A DNA stretch of 64,000 nt. Origin: Synchiropus splendidus (taxonomy: Eukaryota > Chordata > Actinopteri > Syngnathiformes > Callionymidae). A program made the position numbers and the translations under genes. The notes below the pieces were generated by a model. It worked only from the letters and a program-made list of their open reading frames with translations, ran no database searches and was not told where the DNA came from. Below are positions 23,569 to 34,400 of the stretch, in pieces; positions within the stretch are counted from its first letter, which is position 1; every line of letters starts with the position of its first letter. The stretch lies in contig NC_071338.1 of the NCBI RefSeq assembly GCF_027744825.2, forward strand, positions 24,752,001 to 24,816,000, written 5' to 3'.

Positions 23569-24009
23569 GTGAGAAGACTGGAGCAGACTTTAGTCGTCCA
23601 AATCAAATGATGTGTTACAGAGGGCTGTGTGTTTGTCATGTCATGAGGAGAACACTTTTCTTGATGTCTCAGGTAGTGATGCATGCAGAGCTATGCATGA
23701 AAAGTTATGGCCAGCAAGGGCCGTCAAACGTTGGCTAGAGTTGTTGCTTGACTGTGTGATATTGTTTTGCTATTTAAAGTCAGCTAGATCGATATTTGAC
23801 ACCGTTTTCCTTCCTTCCTTCTGGAGTTACTTTGTTCATGAAGGGAGCTGTTCATTTTTCTGTTGGACTGCGAATTTTAACTGAGTGACCTAAAACTTGG
23901 CACTATCTGATTGACCCCTTAAAATTATGCTTCTTATTACAATATATTGCTGAACTTACAGGATCACAGTGTATCGTATGGCCACGCCTGTAGCGGGATG
24001 CATATAATA

Positions 24010-24720
24010 ATAATAGTTGGCTTGATAGTTGCCTTCAGTAATTCTCAGATAAAGAAAAAGGAATCCGCATGAGACGTAGTTCAAGTTGCTAGTCAGTTAC
24101 CAAAACTTGAATTTCAAGAATGTAACATGAAAATCTAATCTTATCAAATTTACAGCTGAGAGTCAGTCATCCAAACTTGCATCCGTGCTCTTTGTTGATT
24201 TCGTCCATATTATGGATACGGACCAAAGGGAGCAGTACCACCAGAAACCACGGGAGCAGTGTTGCTGTTACTAGAAGAAGAAAGAGGGTGAAACAAAAAT
24301 AGTCTTCCACTCAAACACCACAAAACTGCAACAAAAAAGGTGCTTTGCAAGGAAGGAATCACACTCAAAAACTTGCTGACGACTAATAAGTGGACTTAAT
24401 AACGCTATACTCAGACTTGAAGACACGGTCATGGACAGATGACAGGTGCGCACAGGACTGAAGAACAGGGGGGCAGACAATAACGGGACAAAGCGGAGAC
24501 GAGACAAGTCGGACAAGATACAGACAGGAACACGTGCCAAACTCTATCAAAATAAAACAGGAAGTAACTAACCGAAACATAGCTAACATAACTGCCGACG
24601 TGTGACACACATATATGGCAGAGCTACAGGTCTCGGTGTTTGATGTGAGGGAAGAAGGCATCCCCTCTGTGGTGGGGAAACCCTGTCCTAGGAAGTTCAG
24701 TTTACCCACTGATGCATGTT
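24010..24720 (-). repeat. Dispersed repeat between TM exons 1 and 2
   Basis: A-rich sequence with acaccacaaaactgcaacaaaaaaggtgc and gacaagatacagacaggaac looks like the inverse complement of T-rich repeat ends seen near 19930-20500 and 38400-38830. It explains the larger gap between the first and second TM exons (about 1.25 kb against about 0.2-0.3 kb for the rest). The family is not identified. Confidence 0.4.
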
Positions 24721-24817
24721 TGATATCTGTGAGTGAAAATGTTGTTGTGGCATGCTTTTCTTCATGCTTGTATCAGCAATATGTGTGTTGAATGTATGAA
24801 GTTGTTGTGCACACCAG

Positions 24818-24919
24818 GGAAGCTGATCCCGACAGTAGCCATCCCTGCCTTGGTGGCTGCTCTTGTTCTCGCCGTTGCTGCTGCTGCTGCTGTTGAAGCA
24901 TTCGAGTACAGCAGAGGAG
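24818..24919 (+). CDS. Tandem TM exon 2 of 5
   Basis: Acceptor gcacaccag, donor aggtgagaag, 102 nt, phase 1-1, open. It encodes GKLIPTVAIPALVAALVLAV followed by AAAAAVEAFEYSRGG. The alanine run comes from a (GCT)n tract. A Glu interrupts the hydrophobic segment near its end. It resembles TM exon 1 in its final EYxRxG, suggesting direct descent. Confidence 0.65.
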
Positions 24920-25142
24920 GTGAGAAGACAGCAGCAGACTTCATTTGACCAAATCGTCCAGAACGGAAGGCAAAGTTGATTTCATTACTTTATGTTGATG
25001 TGATGTTATTTGACGAGAAGAACGTGACTCCAGGCTCCACTGGGGTCCAACATCAGTTCCTAGGCTGTTTCAGTCACCTGTGTTGGGACCCTTTAAGCAG
25101 CAGCTCAGTCCAAGCAACATGACATTTGGTATTCCACACCAG

Positions 25143-25250
25143 AAGACAGGAAGCCAGAGGACCTGACCGTCCCCATAGCTGTCTCGGTGGCTGCTCTTGC
25201 TCTCATCGTCGCTGCTATTGTTGTCGGAGTGGTCGAGTGGAGACGTGCAG
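25143..25250 (+). CDS. Tandem TM exon 3 of 5
   Basis: Acceptor ccacaccag, donor caggtgagaag, 108 nt, phase 1-1, open. It encodes EDRKPEDLTVPIAVSVAALA then LIVAAIVVGVVEWRRAG. It is the closest of the five to the TM exons of intact units (GKPEDQTVPIAVSVAAVV in E), with a 6-nt longer start (aagaca) that adds two residues. A normal connecting peptide, about 20 hydrophobic residues and a basic stop-transfer signal are present. Confidence 0.7.
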
Positions 25251-25557
25251 GTGAGAAGCAGCGTTGCCACAGCGCTACACTGAAACAGTAACCGAGCTAC
25301 GTTATTGTTTACTGGCACACACTAAAAGTCAAGAAAGACTTCATTTTAACTTTACATTATGCCATGTGCTGGTCAAAATCAGTATTTCTAATTGTGTGGT
25401 TAAACTAGGAAAAATGGGTTGTTCATTTTTTTTACATCAGCTGGTAAAAAAATGTTTAAAATTTGCCATTAATGTGAATGGAGGCTGTCTTTACTTGTAT
25501 TCCATGTGTGTCCCAGCTCGCCATCTTACTCCAATAATGTTTTGTTTTGCACATCAG

Positions 25558-25644
25558 GGATTATGGCAGTGATTTTCTCGTGGGCTGCCATTTTTCTCGT
25601 GATCGCCACCGATGACGACAATGTGTTTCAGTCCATGGGAGCAG
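25558..25644 (+). CDS. Tandem TM exon 4 of 5 (short, acidic)
   Basis: Acceptor gcacatcag, donor caggtgagaag, 87 nt, phase 1-1, open. It encodes GIMAVIFSWAAIFLVIATDD followed by DNVFQSMGAG. The hydrophobic part is only about 15 residues and is followed by three Asp instead of basic residues, so it would be a poor membrane anchor. The flanking intron signature gtgagaagtccagagcacact is retained. Confidence 0.55.
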
Positions 25645-25872
25645 GTGAGAAGTCCAGAGCACACTTTAGTTGACCAAATCATCCAGAAACAGAAGTTAAC
25701 AAAGAGGAGGTGACTGAAAGAGAAACTACTATGTGGGAGCATGTTGGGCAGTAAAGCATCACTTGGCTTCCTCTACTCAGAGGTGGTGGAGATTCTGAGT
25801 GCTGTTTTCTCAGTTTTCTCCTGAAAGATCATTTTATACTGATATTTTTGATGGTAAGAATGTGCTCACCAG

Positions 25873-26025
25873 GGAAAATGAAGCAGACCGAACTCCAAAC
25901 GATCTCTCTGACGGCTTCAGTTCTTATCGTTGCTGCTCTTGTCCTTATCATCGCGGCTCTTGTCCTCCTCGCTGCCGCTGCTACTGCCGCTGTTGTCGTG
26001 TGACTGATCGAGGTCAGAGGTGCAG
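25873..26025 (+). CDS. Tandem TM exon 5 of 5 (ends in a stop)
   Basis: Acceptor gctcaccag, donor caggtgagaac. In the phase used by the other TM exons it encodes GKMKQTELQTISLTASVLIV, then a long Leu/Ala/Val run ending AVVV, and stops at TGA 26001-26003. The protein would end with the membrane segment and have no cytoplasmic tail. The downstream sequence (aagcttgatggcttcac...aaccagtctggttaaa near 26096) is the normal post-TM intron of intact genes, so this is probably the original TM exon of unit D. Confidence 0.55.
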
Positions 26026-27236
26026 GTGAGAACACAAGCAAACTTCAGTTGACTTTGACCAAATCATCCATCAACTGAAGGTAGATCCAGAGACAAAAGC
26101 TTGATGGCTTCACAGAAACCAGTCTGGTTAAATTCATCAGACTTGAACTGACTTAAAATGATGGAGTCACAGGGTCTTTATTGGCCTCCACTGAGCTTCA
26201 CTGGATTTTAATGAGGTGTATTTGACTCAATGTCCTGAAACATTCTTTGTGGACTGGGATGGACTTGATATTGCCCTTCACCTGACTGATGGAGTTTCAA
26301 TAGACATTCTAGTCGGACTGTCTACTAGATTCTGTTTGAAAGGAGTCACATGGATCAGAATTGACTGAAGTCGAATGCAGCATGCTGACTCATGAACTGT
26401 GGTTGACTTCGGCTCCTTCCCATGATTCTTTGAGACTTCAACAGACTCTGATGGACTCCAGTGGACCACAAGAGACTTTCCTCACCTGACAGACAGTAGC
26501 AGTGTTTTATGAGTTGAAACTGACTGCAACAGATTACTATTGTTTTTCAGTCTGCCGTCCTGGCCTGACATGTTGTGTGTGATGTTAACTGACTCTCTGA
26601 TCGAGTCGCAGATGAATGATTATTTGACCTGTTTTGTGGGCACTTTTGTTTTGAATATAAATTTCAGTTACTTTCACCAAGTTACGTCAAGTTCATTTCA
26701 TAGACAGCTCAAGTTAATGGAGTTTAGTTCGCTGGAATAATTCATTGTTCCTATCTTTTAACCCATGGAGAGGATTTGACGAATAGTTAGTCGACTCTCC
26801 AAGATATTTTCTCTTTTTTGTTTCAGGAACAAAAAATTCAGTCACTCATCAGAGCTTGAGAGACTGCAGGAGTCCGGTGTCAGGGGTGTGTTGCCAGATT
26901 GGCTGAGTGTCAGCTCTATCTGGCTTTTCTACATGTAGGTCTGCGAAATGCGTGTCTCACTGTCCGATCCATATTTTTGCTTGAAAAAAAACAAACACTG
27001 AACCTCTCTCACACTTTGTCACATCCTTTCCATCATGATCCGGTCTTGTAATATTTGTTTTAAACCCGAAAATTAATCCCATTTGTGAGTCAATTTTTTT
27101 GATACAGTGCAGCCTGTAGTTTGAAAACAGATGTTATTTCATGCTTTATTTGATGTCTACAACTCATTTGTTCAAAAATCTATCGATATAATGAAAATGT
27201 ACAGCAGAGTAGAAAATATTTCAATAATACCAGAAC
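26026..27236 (+). other. 3' part of unit D; no gene seen
   Basis: The first 100 bases are normal post-TM intron. From 26120 to 26480 the sequence has diverged repeats of the type 'gactctgatggact', related to the 3' region of units A and C. A tract with an acceptor (tttttgtttcag at 26815-26826) is followed by a 27-codon open segment ending TGA at about 26906, which could be a last exon, but this is weak. A tgttgccagattggctgag motif near 26889 recurs near 41187 and 45453. Confidence 0.4.
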
Positions 27237-27790
27237 ATGGAGGTTTGTTCACAAACACACGCACTGAAACCTCTTTGTCGATACCTGTATCAACACCTGC
27301 TGTGAACAGGCTTTTAGCGAGGAGTTTGAGACAGACTGTCCCTATTTTGTATATGGTGACTATATATGGCACAGCTGTCGCCCTCTGGGGGGTGGGGTCT
27401 AGGACCAGGCCACCAGACGACCCACCAATAACAGGCTGGTTAAAAACACCTGCCACTCCCTGACCAGCAAAACTGGTTTGAACGAATTGCTTTGGGTCTG
27501 GCACTTGGCCACCAGATTGTTGAGATCAGTGCCAGTCTTCGTTTCAAGTGTAGGATTGTTCTTTTAATTCCTGAGTGAAGATATTGACATTTAATCATCA
27601 CTAGAAATAAAGTGGCACAAACCAGAGTCAGTTCTCGACACTGTGGGAATATATGCGCTAAATATCCACACGGCTGCTACTGAGCTACATGCAGTTGGTG
27701 GTTGTTCTCATGAAGTATGTGGAGCTTCCTGCCTGACTGGTGAAAGAGCGAGTCATCAGACTGGGCTTCAAGTCAGCTCATAAATCTGAG
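27237..27790 (+). repeat. Isolated duplicate of the alpha1 donor and intron-2 block
   Basis: From tggaggtttgttcacaaac the sequence is nearly identical to intron 2 of unit E (30843-31380) for about 540 bases, including the last few bases of an alpha1 exon. The upstream sequence is unrelated to an alpha1 exon. This is therefore a breakpoint of a duplication or deletion: a further gene copy lost its 5' half here. It lies directly upstream of the promoter of unit E. Confidence 0.75.
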
Positions 27791-27879
27791 CAGAATCTGT
27801 CAAGTTCAGTGCCTCAACCCCGCCACCCTGAGGAGGAGTCAACCTGATGTGATGAGACAGATCTCATCACTTTGCTCAG

Positions 27880-27991
27880 CTCAAGGCATTAAAGGCGGAG
27901 TTGATCAAAGATGGTTCTAGATCATGGGCGGGTTTTAACTATTCCTCCCTTCCCAGAGGCATGTGTGCTCATCGTCTCATCGTCAAAGTCT
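27880..27991 (+). promoter_or_regulatory. Promoter of unit E
   Basis: The sequence ctagatcatgggcgggttttaact matches the promoters of A (ccagatcatgggtggg) and C (ccagatcatgggcgg). The IRF/ISRE-like TTTCGTTTC motif seen before C, G and I is not present: the corresponding stretch reads gtgtgctcatcgtctcatcg. Unit E may therefore respond differently to interferon, if the motif is functional elsewhere. Confidence 0.45.
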
Positions 27992-30900
27992 ATGATGGGA
28001 CTTGTCCTTATTTTGCCTCTTTTCGGGATCAATAGTGCAAATGCAGGTAAAAAATCTTTTTCTGATCTCAACCCACTGACGCTCGGATTTCGTTCTCGCT
28101 GCTTTGAAGTCTAATTGTAATGAACTAAAACGGAATTATTACAACGTTGTGACAGATGTGTTGTAATCCGCACGCCATGGGTGAGTGAAACGTCAACACA
28201 GTGAAATCATAATATAATCATGTCATAAGAAAATACTTTAGAAATTCTGGTGACGCCATGTTAGAAGATATCGATTGAAAGTTGTTTCTCTGATAAAAAA
28301 AAACTCCCCAAAAATAGCAAAACAAAAACAAACTCATACTGGAACGATGGCAAGTAAGAGGTAAGAAAGGTGACAATGTGAAGGAAAATGACTTTCCTGA
28401 CACTTGTGGATGCCCTGCCAACCCTTCGTGAACTTAACATTCGGGTTCGAGTGGATGAAAGGGATGGAGAGAGAACTGCCAGGTGGAAGACGGAGCGGAG
28501 CCGGACACAACTGGTTTGTGAGCGTTTATTATCAAACGGTGAACCCTAACAGACAGTCGGGTTTGTGGAAATTATATGTACAGAGTTAATTTGTTGTATT
28601 TTTCCCGTGGGATGTGTTTGAACCACAACTGTTAAAATGGCTCCTTGCAGATCATCATTACAGGTTATTATTAGGCTATATTATAGGTTACACAACCTAG
28701 GAAGTAAAGTTAATGGTTGAATGAGTTATAATGTAAAGGGATTAAACAGCCCCATCAAATGAAAGAAAATTCTCAATCAGTTTAAAAGCATGCAGTGCTC
28801 TGTTGCAATGATTCAGGAAACACGTGAATAAAACAGAACATTTAAAATTCAAAAGAGGGTAGGCATGTGTACAGGGCTTCAAATAATAACGGAAGAAAAA
28901 GGGGAGTAGCTGTTTTGATAGGAAAATCTGTATTTTTTATTTACTAGAAAACTATTGAGGAAAATGAGGGCAGGTGGATTATGGTCACTGGAAGTATAGG
29001 AGGAACTAAAATAACTACGTTAAACTTGTATGGGCCAAATGAAGATGGACCAACTTTTTTTTTTTTTAAATAGCATTTTTATTTGCGAAGGAAGCAGAAG
29101 GATTGATTCTTGTTGGGGGAGACTTCAATTGTGTTTTGAAGAAACATATAGATAAGCAACCAATAGACTCCCCCATTCAGAAAGACGGTCTCCCTCGGCA
29201 CAATGATTAATGAGTTGGGACTTAGACGTAGATATATGGTGACAGCAACACCAAAAAGATAAAGAGTTTACTTTCAGATCACAAATTCATGGCAGTTACT
29301 CATGTTTAGACATGTTTCTAATGTCAACAACATACATTCACAGAGCTAAAGAATACAAAATAGAACCGATAACACTGTCAGACCATGCTCCAGTTACAGA
29401 ACAACTACAAATAGGACAGCATAGGCTGTTTAAATACTGGAGACTAAATGTCTCTCTTTTAAATGATGAAGTAATCCAACAACAATTAACAAAACAGTTG
29501 ACAGACTATTTTTTGCTGAACGATAATGATATGGTCTCCCCATCTATTCTGTGGGAGGGGGTCAAAGCTGTAATGAGAGGAAACATAATTGCAATTTCAT
29601 CGAAAATCAAAAAGAAAAGACACAATATACAGACAAACTTGGAAAAAGAAATAAAAAATGGAGTTGGAATGTCAACAGGGGGAAAATCAGAAGCCAAGTT
29701 ATGAGAGATATTAAAAGAAAACCAGACAAAAATAGGATGAACTAATATAAGGTCGAGGGAGCATTACAATTTATGAATAGAAACTACTGTGATCCAATTG
29801 CGTAAAAATCAATCTAGCAGAGTAGTACACAAAATGAACTCTCTGAACAACAACACTCAATTTTCGATGAAGGACAACTGCTAGGTTCCTTTGGTGGTGT
29901 GCCTCAGGATTTTTTGAATGAACAAAGTGTGCCATGGCCTTAAAATGGTTGAAAAAGACTGAGTTAAATAATTCTGCGTCACTGGGCTGAACAACAAGAA
30001 TCTGTGAGAATGAAACAACAATTTGTTAACTATTAATTGTCATTAAAAGTCTAAAAATCCCATACGGTCAAATCCAGTCCTTGAAAAGGGGAGATGTCAG
30101 TTACACGTTTGTCATAACCTTTAGGCAGCTCAGACTTCCTTATGTTCCACAGATTCAAACTCAATTCAAATAATTTCCTGGAGGTGAAACGTCAGTAAAT
30201 TGTTGTACCTGAGCCAGTGATTTGCCATCGGTATGGAAGCTCATCCCTATGTGGCAAAAAAACTCACAGGGGGAGTCGAATTGTTTTCTGCATTATTCAC
30301 CAAACACAAGCAATAAATTGATCTATACATGGCCAACACAAAGTCAGATACAACCAACATCAAAACACAGCCAGGCCAACATGTGATGATTGATTAAAAT
30401 TAAATACATACATTGTCCTGAACAACATATCTTCAAGTTTAAGTATTTATTTTTCTGTAGCCAATTCATCAGAATTAAGACATCTAAGTTCTTGCCCAAA
30501 AATTCATTTCACATTATTTTTTTTATGTTGTTTTATTGAGTTATTTTTCAATGGTCATCAATGTTTCTTCTTCTCTGCAGTGTTTCACTCACTGAAATTC
30601 ATCAGAACTGCATCATCTGGAGTTCAAAATGTTCCAGAGTTCATGGAGGTTGGTTTGGTGGACGATGTCTTGTTCAGTCACTACGACAGCAACAGCAGCA
30701 GAGTCAAACCCAAACAGGACTGGATGATCCGACTCACTGAGGATGATCCGGAATATTTAGAGAGTGAAACACAGAGGTGCAAGAATGACCAGTGGGCCAG
30801 CAAGAAGTCCATGAGAGAGGTTCAAGAAAGATTCAACCAGACTGGAGGTTTGTTCACAAACACACGCACTGAAACCTCTTTGTCGATACCTGTATCAACA

Positions 30901-31376
30901 CCTGCTGTGAACAGGCTTTTAGCGAGGAGTTTGAGTCAGATTGTCCCTATTTTGTATATGGTGACTATATATGGCACAGCTGTCGCCCTCTGGGGGGCGG
31001 GGTCTAGGATCAGGCCACCAGACGACCCACCAATAACAGGCTGGTTAAAAACACCTGCCACTCCCTGACCAGCAAAACTGGTTTGAACGAATTGCTTTGG
31101 GTCTGGCACTTGGCCACCAGATTGTTGAGATCAGTGCCAGTCTTCGTTTCAAGTGTAGGATTGTTCTTTTAATTCCTGAGTTAAGATATTGACATTTAAT
31201 CATCACTAGAAATGAAGTGGCACAAACCAGAGCCAGTTCTCGACACTGTGGGAATACATGCGCTAAATATCCACACGGCTGCTACTGAGCTAAATGCACT
31301 TGGTGGTTGTTCTCATGAAGTATGTGGAGCTTCCTGCCTGACTGGTGAAGGAGCGAGTCATCAGACTGGGCTTCAA

Positions 31377-31445
<69 letters not shown>

Positions 31446-34400
31446 TCAGGTGTCCACATACTTCAGGTGATGTCCAGCTGTGAGTGGGACGATGAGACTG
31501 GAGAGGTCAGATGTCATCATCAGTGCACTTACGATGGAGAAGACTTTCTATCGTTGGACCTGAAGACTCTGACGTGGAACGCTAGTACTCCACAGGCTGT
31601 CGACACCAAACACCAGTGGGACAATAATGAAAGTTACAACAAATATCTACGGTACTACCTGAAGACCCAGTGTCCTGAGCGCTTGAAGAAGCTTCTGCAC
31701 TACGGGAACAGTTCCCTCCTGAGACCAGGTACAGTCACATGACCTGACAGGGAGGTTGTCTAGTGTTCTATTTTCATTGGAGATGCACCAATCTTAGTTT
31801 TCTGGCCACTTAGCCATTTTTGAAAAGCTTGACCTGCCAATACCTTTTTCTTTTTTCCCCCTAACAGACAGCATACACTTTCAATATTTGAAACTAGTTT
31901 TTGAAAAAGAAAACATTTTAACACAAGAGTATTTTGTTTTTAAAAAATAATCTTAAGTGATGTAATATAATGCAAAGAAATTATCACAATTTGTTTGAGA
32001 ATAGTGAAATAAACATGCATTCATAAAGCAACTGAGGCAGTAAATTAAATAACAGTTTTCTGAACAAAAACGAAACAACATAAATGAGGTGTGCTGAGTT
32101 TCCTATCAGGCTGCAGAATTGTCTATCAATTATCTCTGGCGCGGAGCGATTATTAAGAGGTTTCTTCTTGGCGCTCGGCGCATTAGGCCTCCGGTGAGGA
32201 GCCTAATTCTGCCCTGGAGTTTGCAGGTGGTTCTAGAAGGGCTCTGTAGGACCGCTGGCGGCCGCTTCGTTGGATATTCTGTCCTTGAAGACGGCTCTTC
32301 TTCTGGCCTTAGCTTCGGCTAAGAGAGAGAGTATTCTGACGGCCTTGTCGGTGAGCTCACGATGTATGTCTTTTGGTGAGGGTCTGACCTCTGTGACCCT
32401 TCATCCAAACCCGGCTTTTAGACCGAAGGTCATGACGACTTCTTATCGGTCTCAAGTCCTGATGTTGAGGGCCTTTTATTGCCCGGACACAACCGGTGCA
32501 TCCTAGCTTGCTATGTTGACAGAACAAAAGACTTTCGGTTAACCGATAGTCTGTTTGTCTGCGATGGAGGGAACCTGAAGGGCAAAGCTGTCATGTCACA
32601 GAGTCTTGCCCACTGGGTTTGTATGTTTCTGCCGCTTACAAGGCTGAAGGCTCTGTTGCCCCGGAGGGCCTCACCTAAAACAACCATTTTAGGAGAGAGA
32701 ATTGTGAAAATGTTTTTCATCACACAAGAGAAAGAACTGACAGTTTGTATCATGATTTTGAGAATGGAATATGACTAAATGATCATTTATTGAGATACAG
32801 CAGACAGATGGTTCAATTTAACCCCTAAATAAAACGACTGGGTAGAATGAAAATGGATTTTATTATTGTTATTGCCGAAATTACTACATAACTTTTTTGT
32901 CCATATCGCTCAACCCTACTGTGCGCTAATCATGACGTCAGATCAGCGTCTTGATGTGGCGCATCTGTGAGGTGGGATGGATCATCTCAGCAAAGCAGAA
33001 GTGCTCACTAGCACACATTTAGACAGATTTGTGAACAATGTTTGAGAGAAATGGTAATATTGTGTATCTGGAATGAATTTTAGATATTTAAGTCCATCAC
33101 ATGACAAATGGGTGCAAAAACAAAAGTGTTTATATTTTTGTTGAGTGTATGTCTTGTGGAGCATGTAGCAGGTGACCCTGGTTGATGAGCTCAGTAGATA
33201 GGATCATCTTCTGAAAAATTAATCTGCAGATCCAGCGTCCTGCACATTAAGGATGTTGTCAGCGGTTGATCGTTGCACCCCTGATGTTAATACTGTTGCT
33301 CTGTGAGTTTGACTATTTTTCTGTCCTCAACGAGACTGTGCTGACAATTGTGTGTAACATGTGACTTCAGAGGCCTGAGGAAGAGAAGTTTTGGATTCTT
33401 CACTTCAAGTGTTCCTTCAGTGACCAGATCAGTGGAGGATATTTGTTAGTCCAGTTTTGACTGATGAGGCTGTGAGAAGAGGTGCAACAGAAGCAGATTC
33501 AGACTGGGCAGTGGTCATGTGACCCTTCAGCACTGGTCTCTCCTCATGTTGTGATCAGATTTCCAGTTGCCTTCAACATCAGTGACAAACCAACTGTGTG
33601 TGTCTTCTCCAGAGCTTCCATCAGTGTCTCTCCTCCAGAAGACTCCGTCCTCTCCCATCGTCTGCCACGCTACATGGTTCTACCCTCCACAAGCGAAGTT
33701 GTTCTGGACCAAAGACGGAGAGGAGCTTCACAAAGATGTTGATATTGGAGAGGTCCTCCCCAACCCTGATGGAACCTTCCAGATGATGGCTGAGCTGAAA
33801 CTGCCAGACCCATCTGAAGCCTGGGAGAGGTTCACCTGTGTGTTGCAGCTTCACGGTGCTAAGAAAGTCTCAAAAAAGCTGGACCAAAGGGCCTTTCTCA
33901 CCAACTGTAAGATCTGTCATACAATATATTTGAATGTATTTGTCAGTGTTGGGACTAACGCGTTATAGGAACTACTTTATCCTTTGTAATAAGGAGTGCC
34001 ATAATGCGTTCCTTTGCCAAAATTACCAATGCGTTTATCATTACTGTGATTTAACCATGCTTATTACTTTTTACTTCATATTCACAACTCTTTAAAAAGC
34101 AGCGTCCATAATATGCAGGAAATTGGGATTTCTATTGTGGGTATATTCTCATTATATTTCCTTTTTAGCTGTAAAGGGCCAGAGAAATATTGTAGTGGCG
34201 TGCAAGCTATGAGAATAAAACCAAACATATTGCGTCAAATATCACAATATCAAATTCATAATGCAGAAACGCCTGGGGGTCTGGAGGTATATTTCTTGAG
34301 CAGATGCAAAGTCAAAATCAGCAAATCCACTTCTTCTTCTTCTTTTGTGGTCATGGAGCCTCTTCCTCGCTCTCCTGATCTGATGAAGGGATGGGACTCT

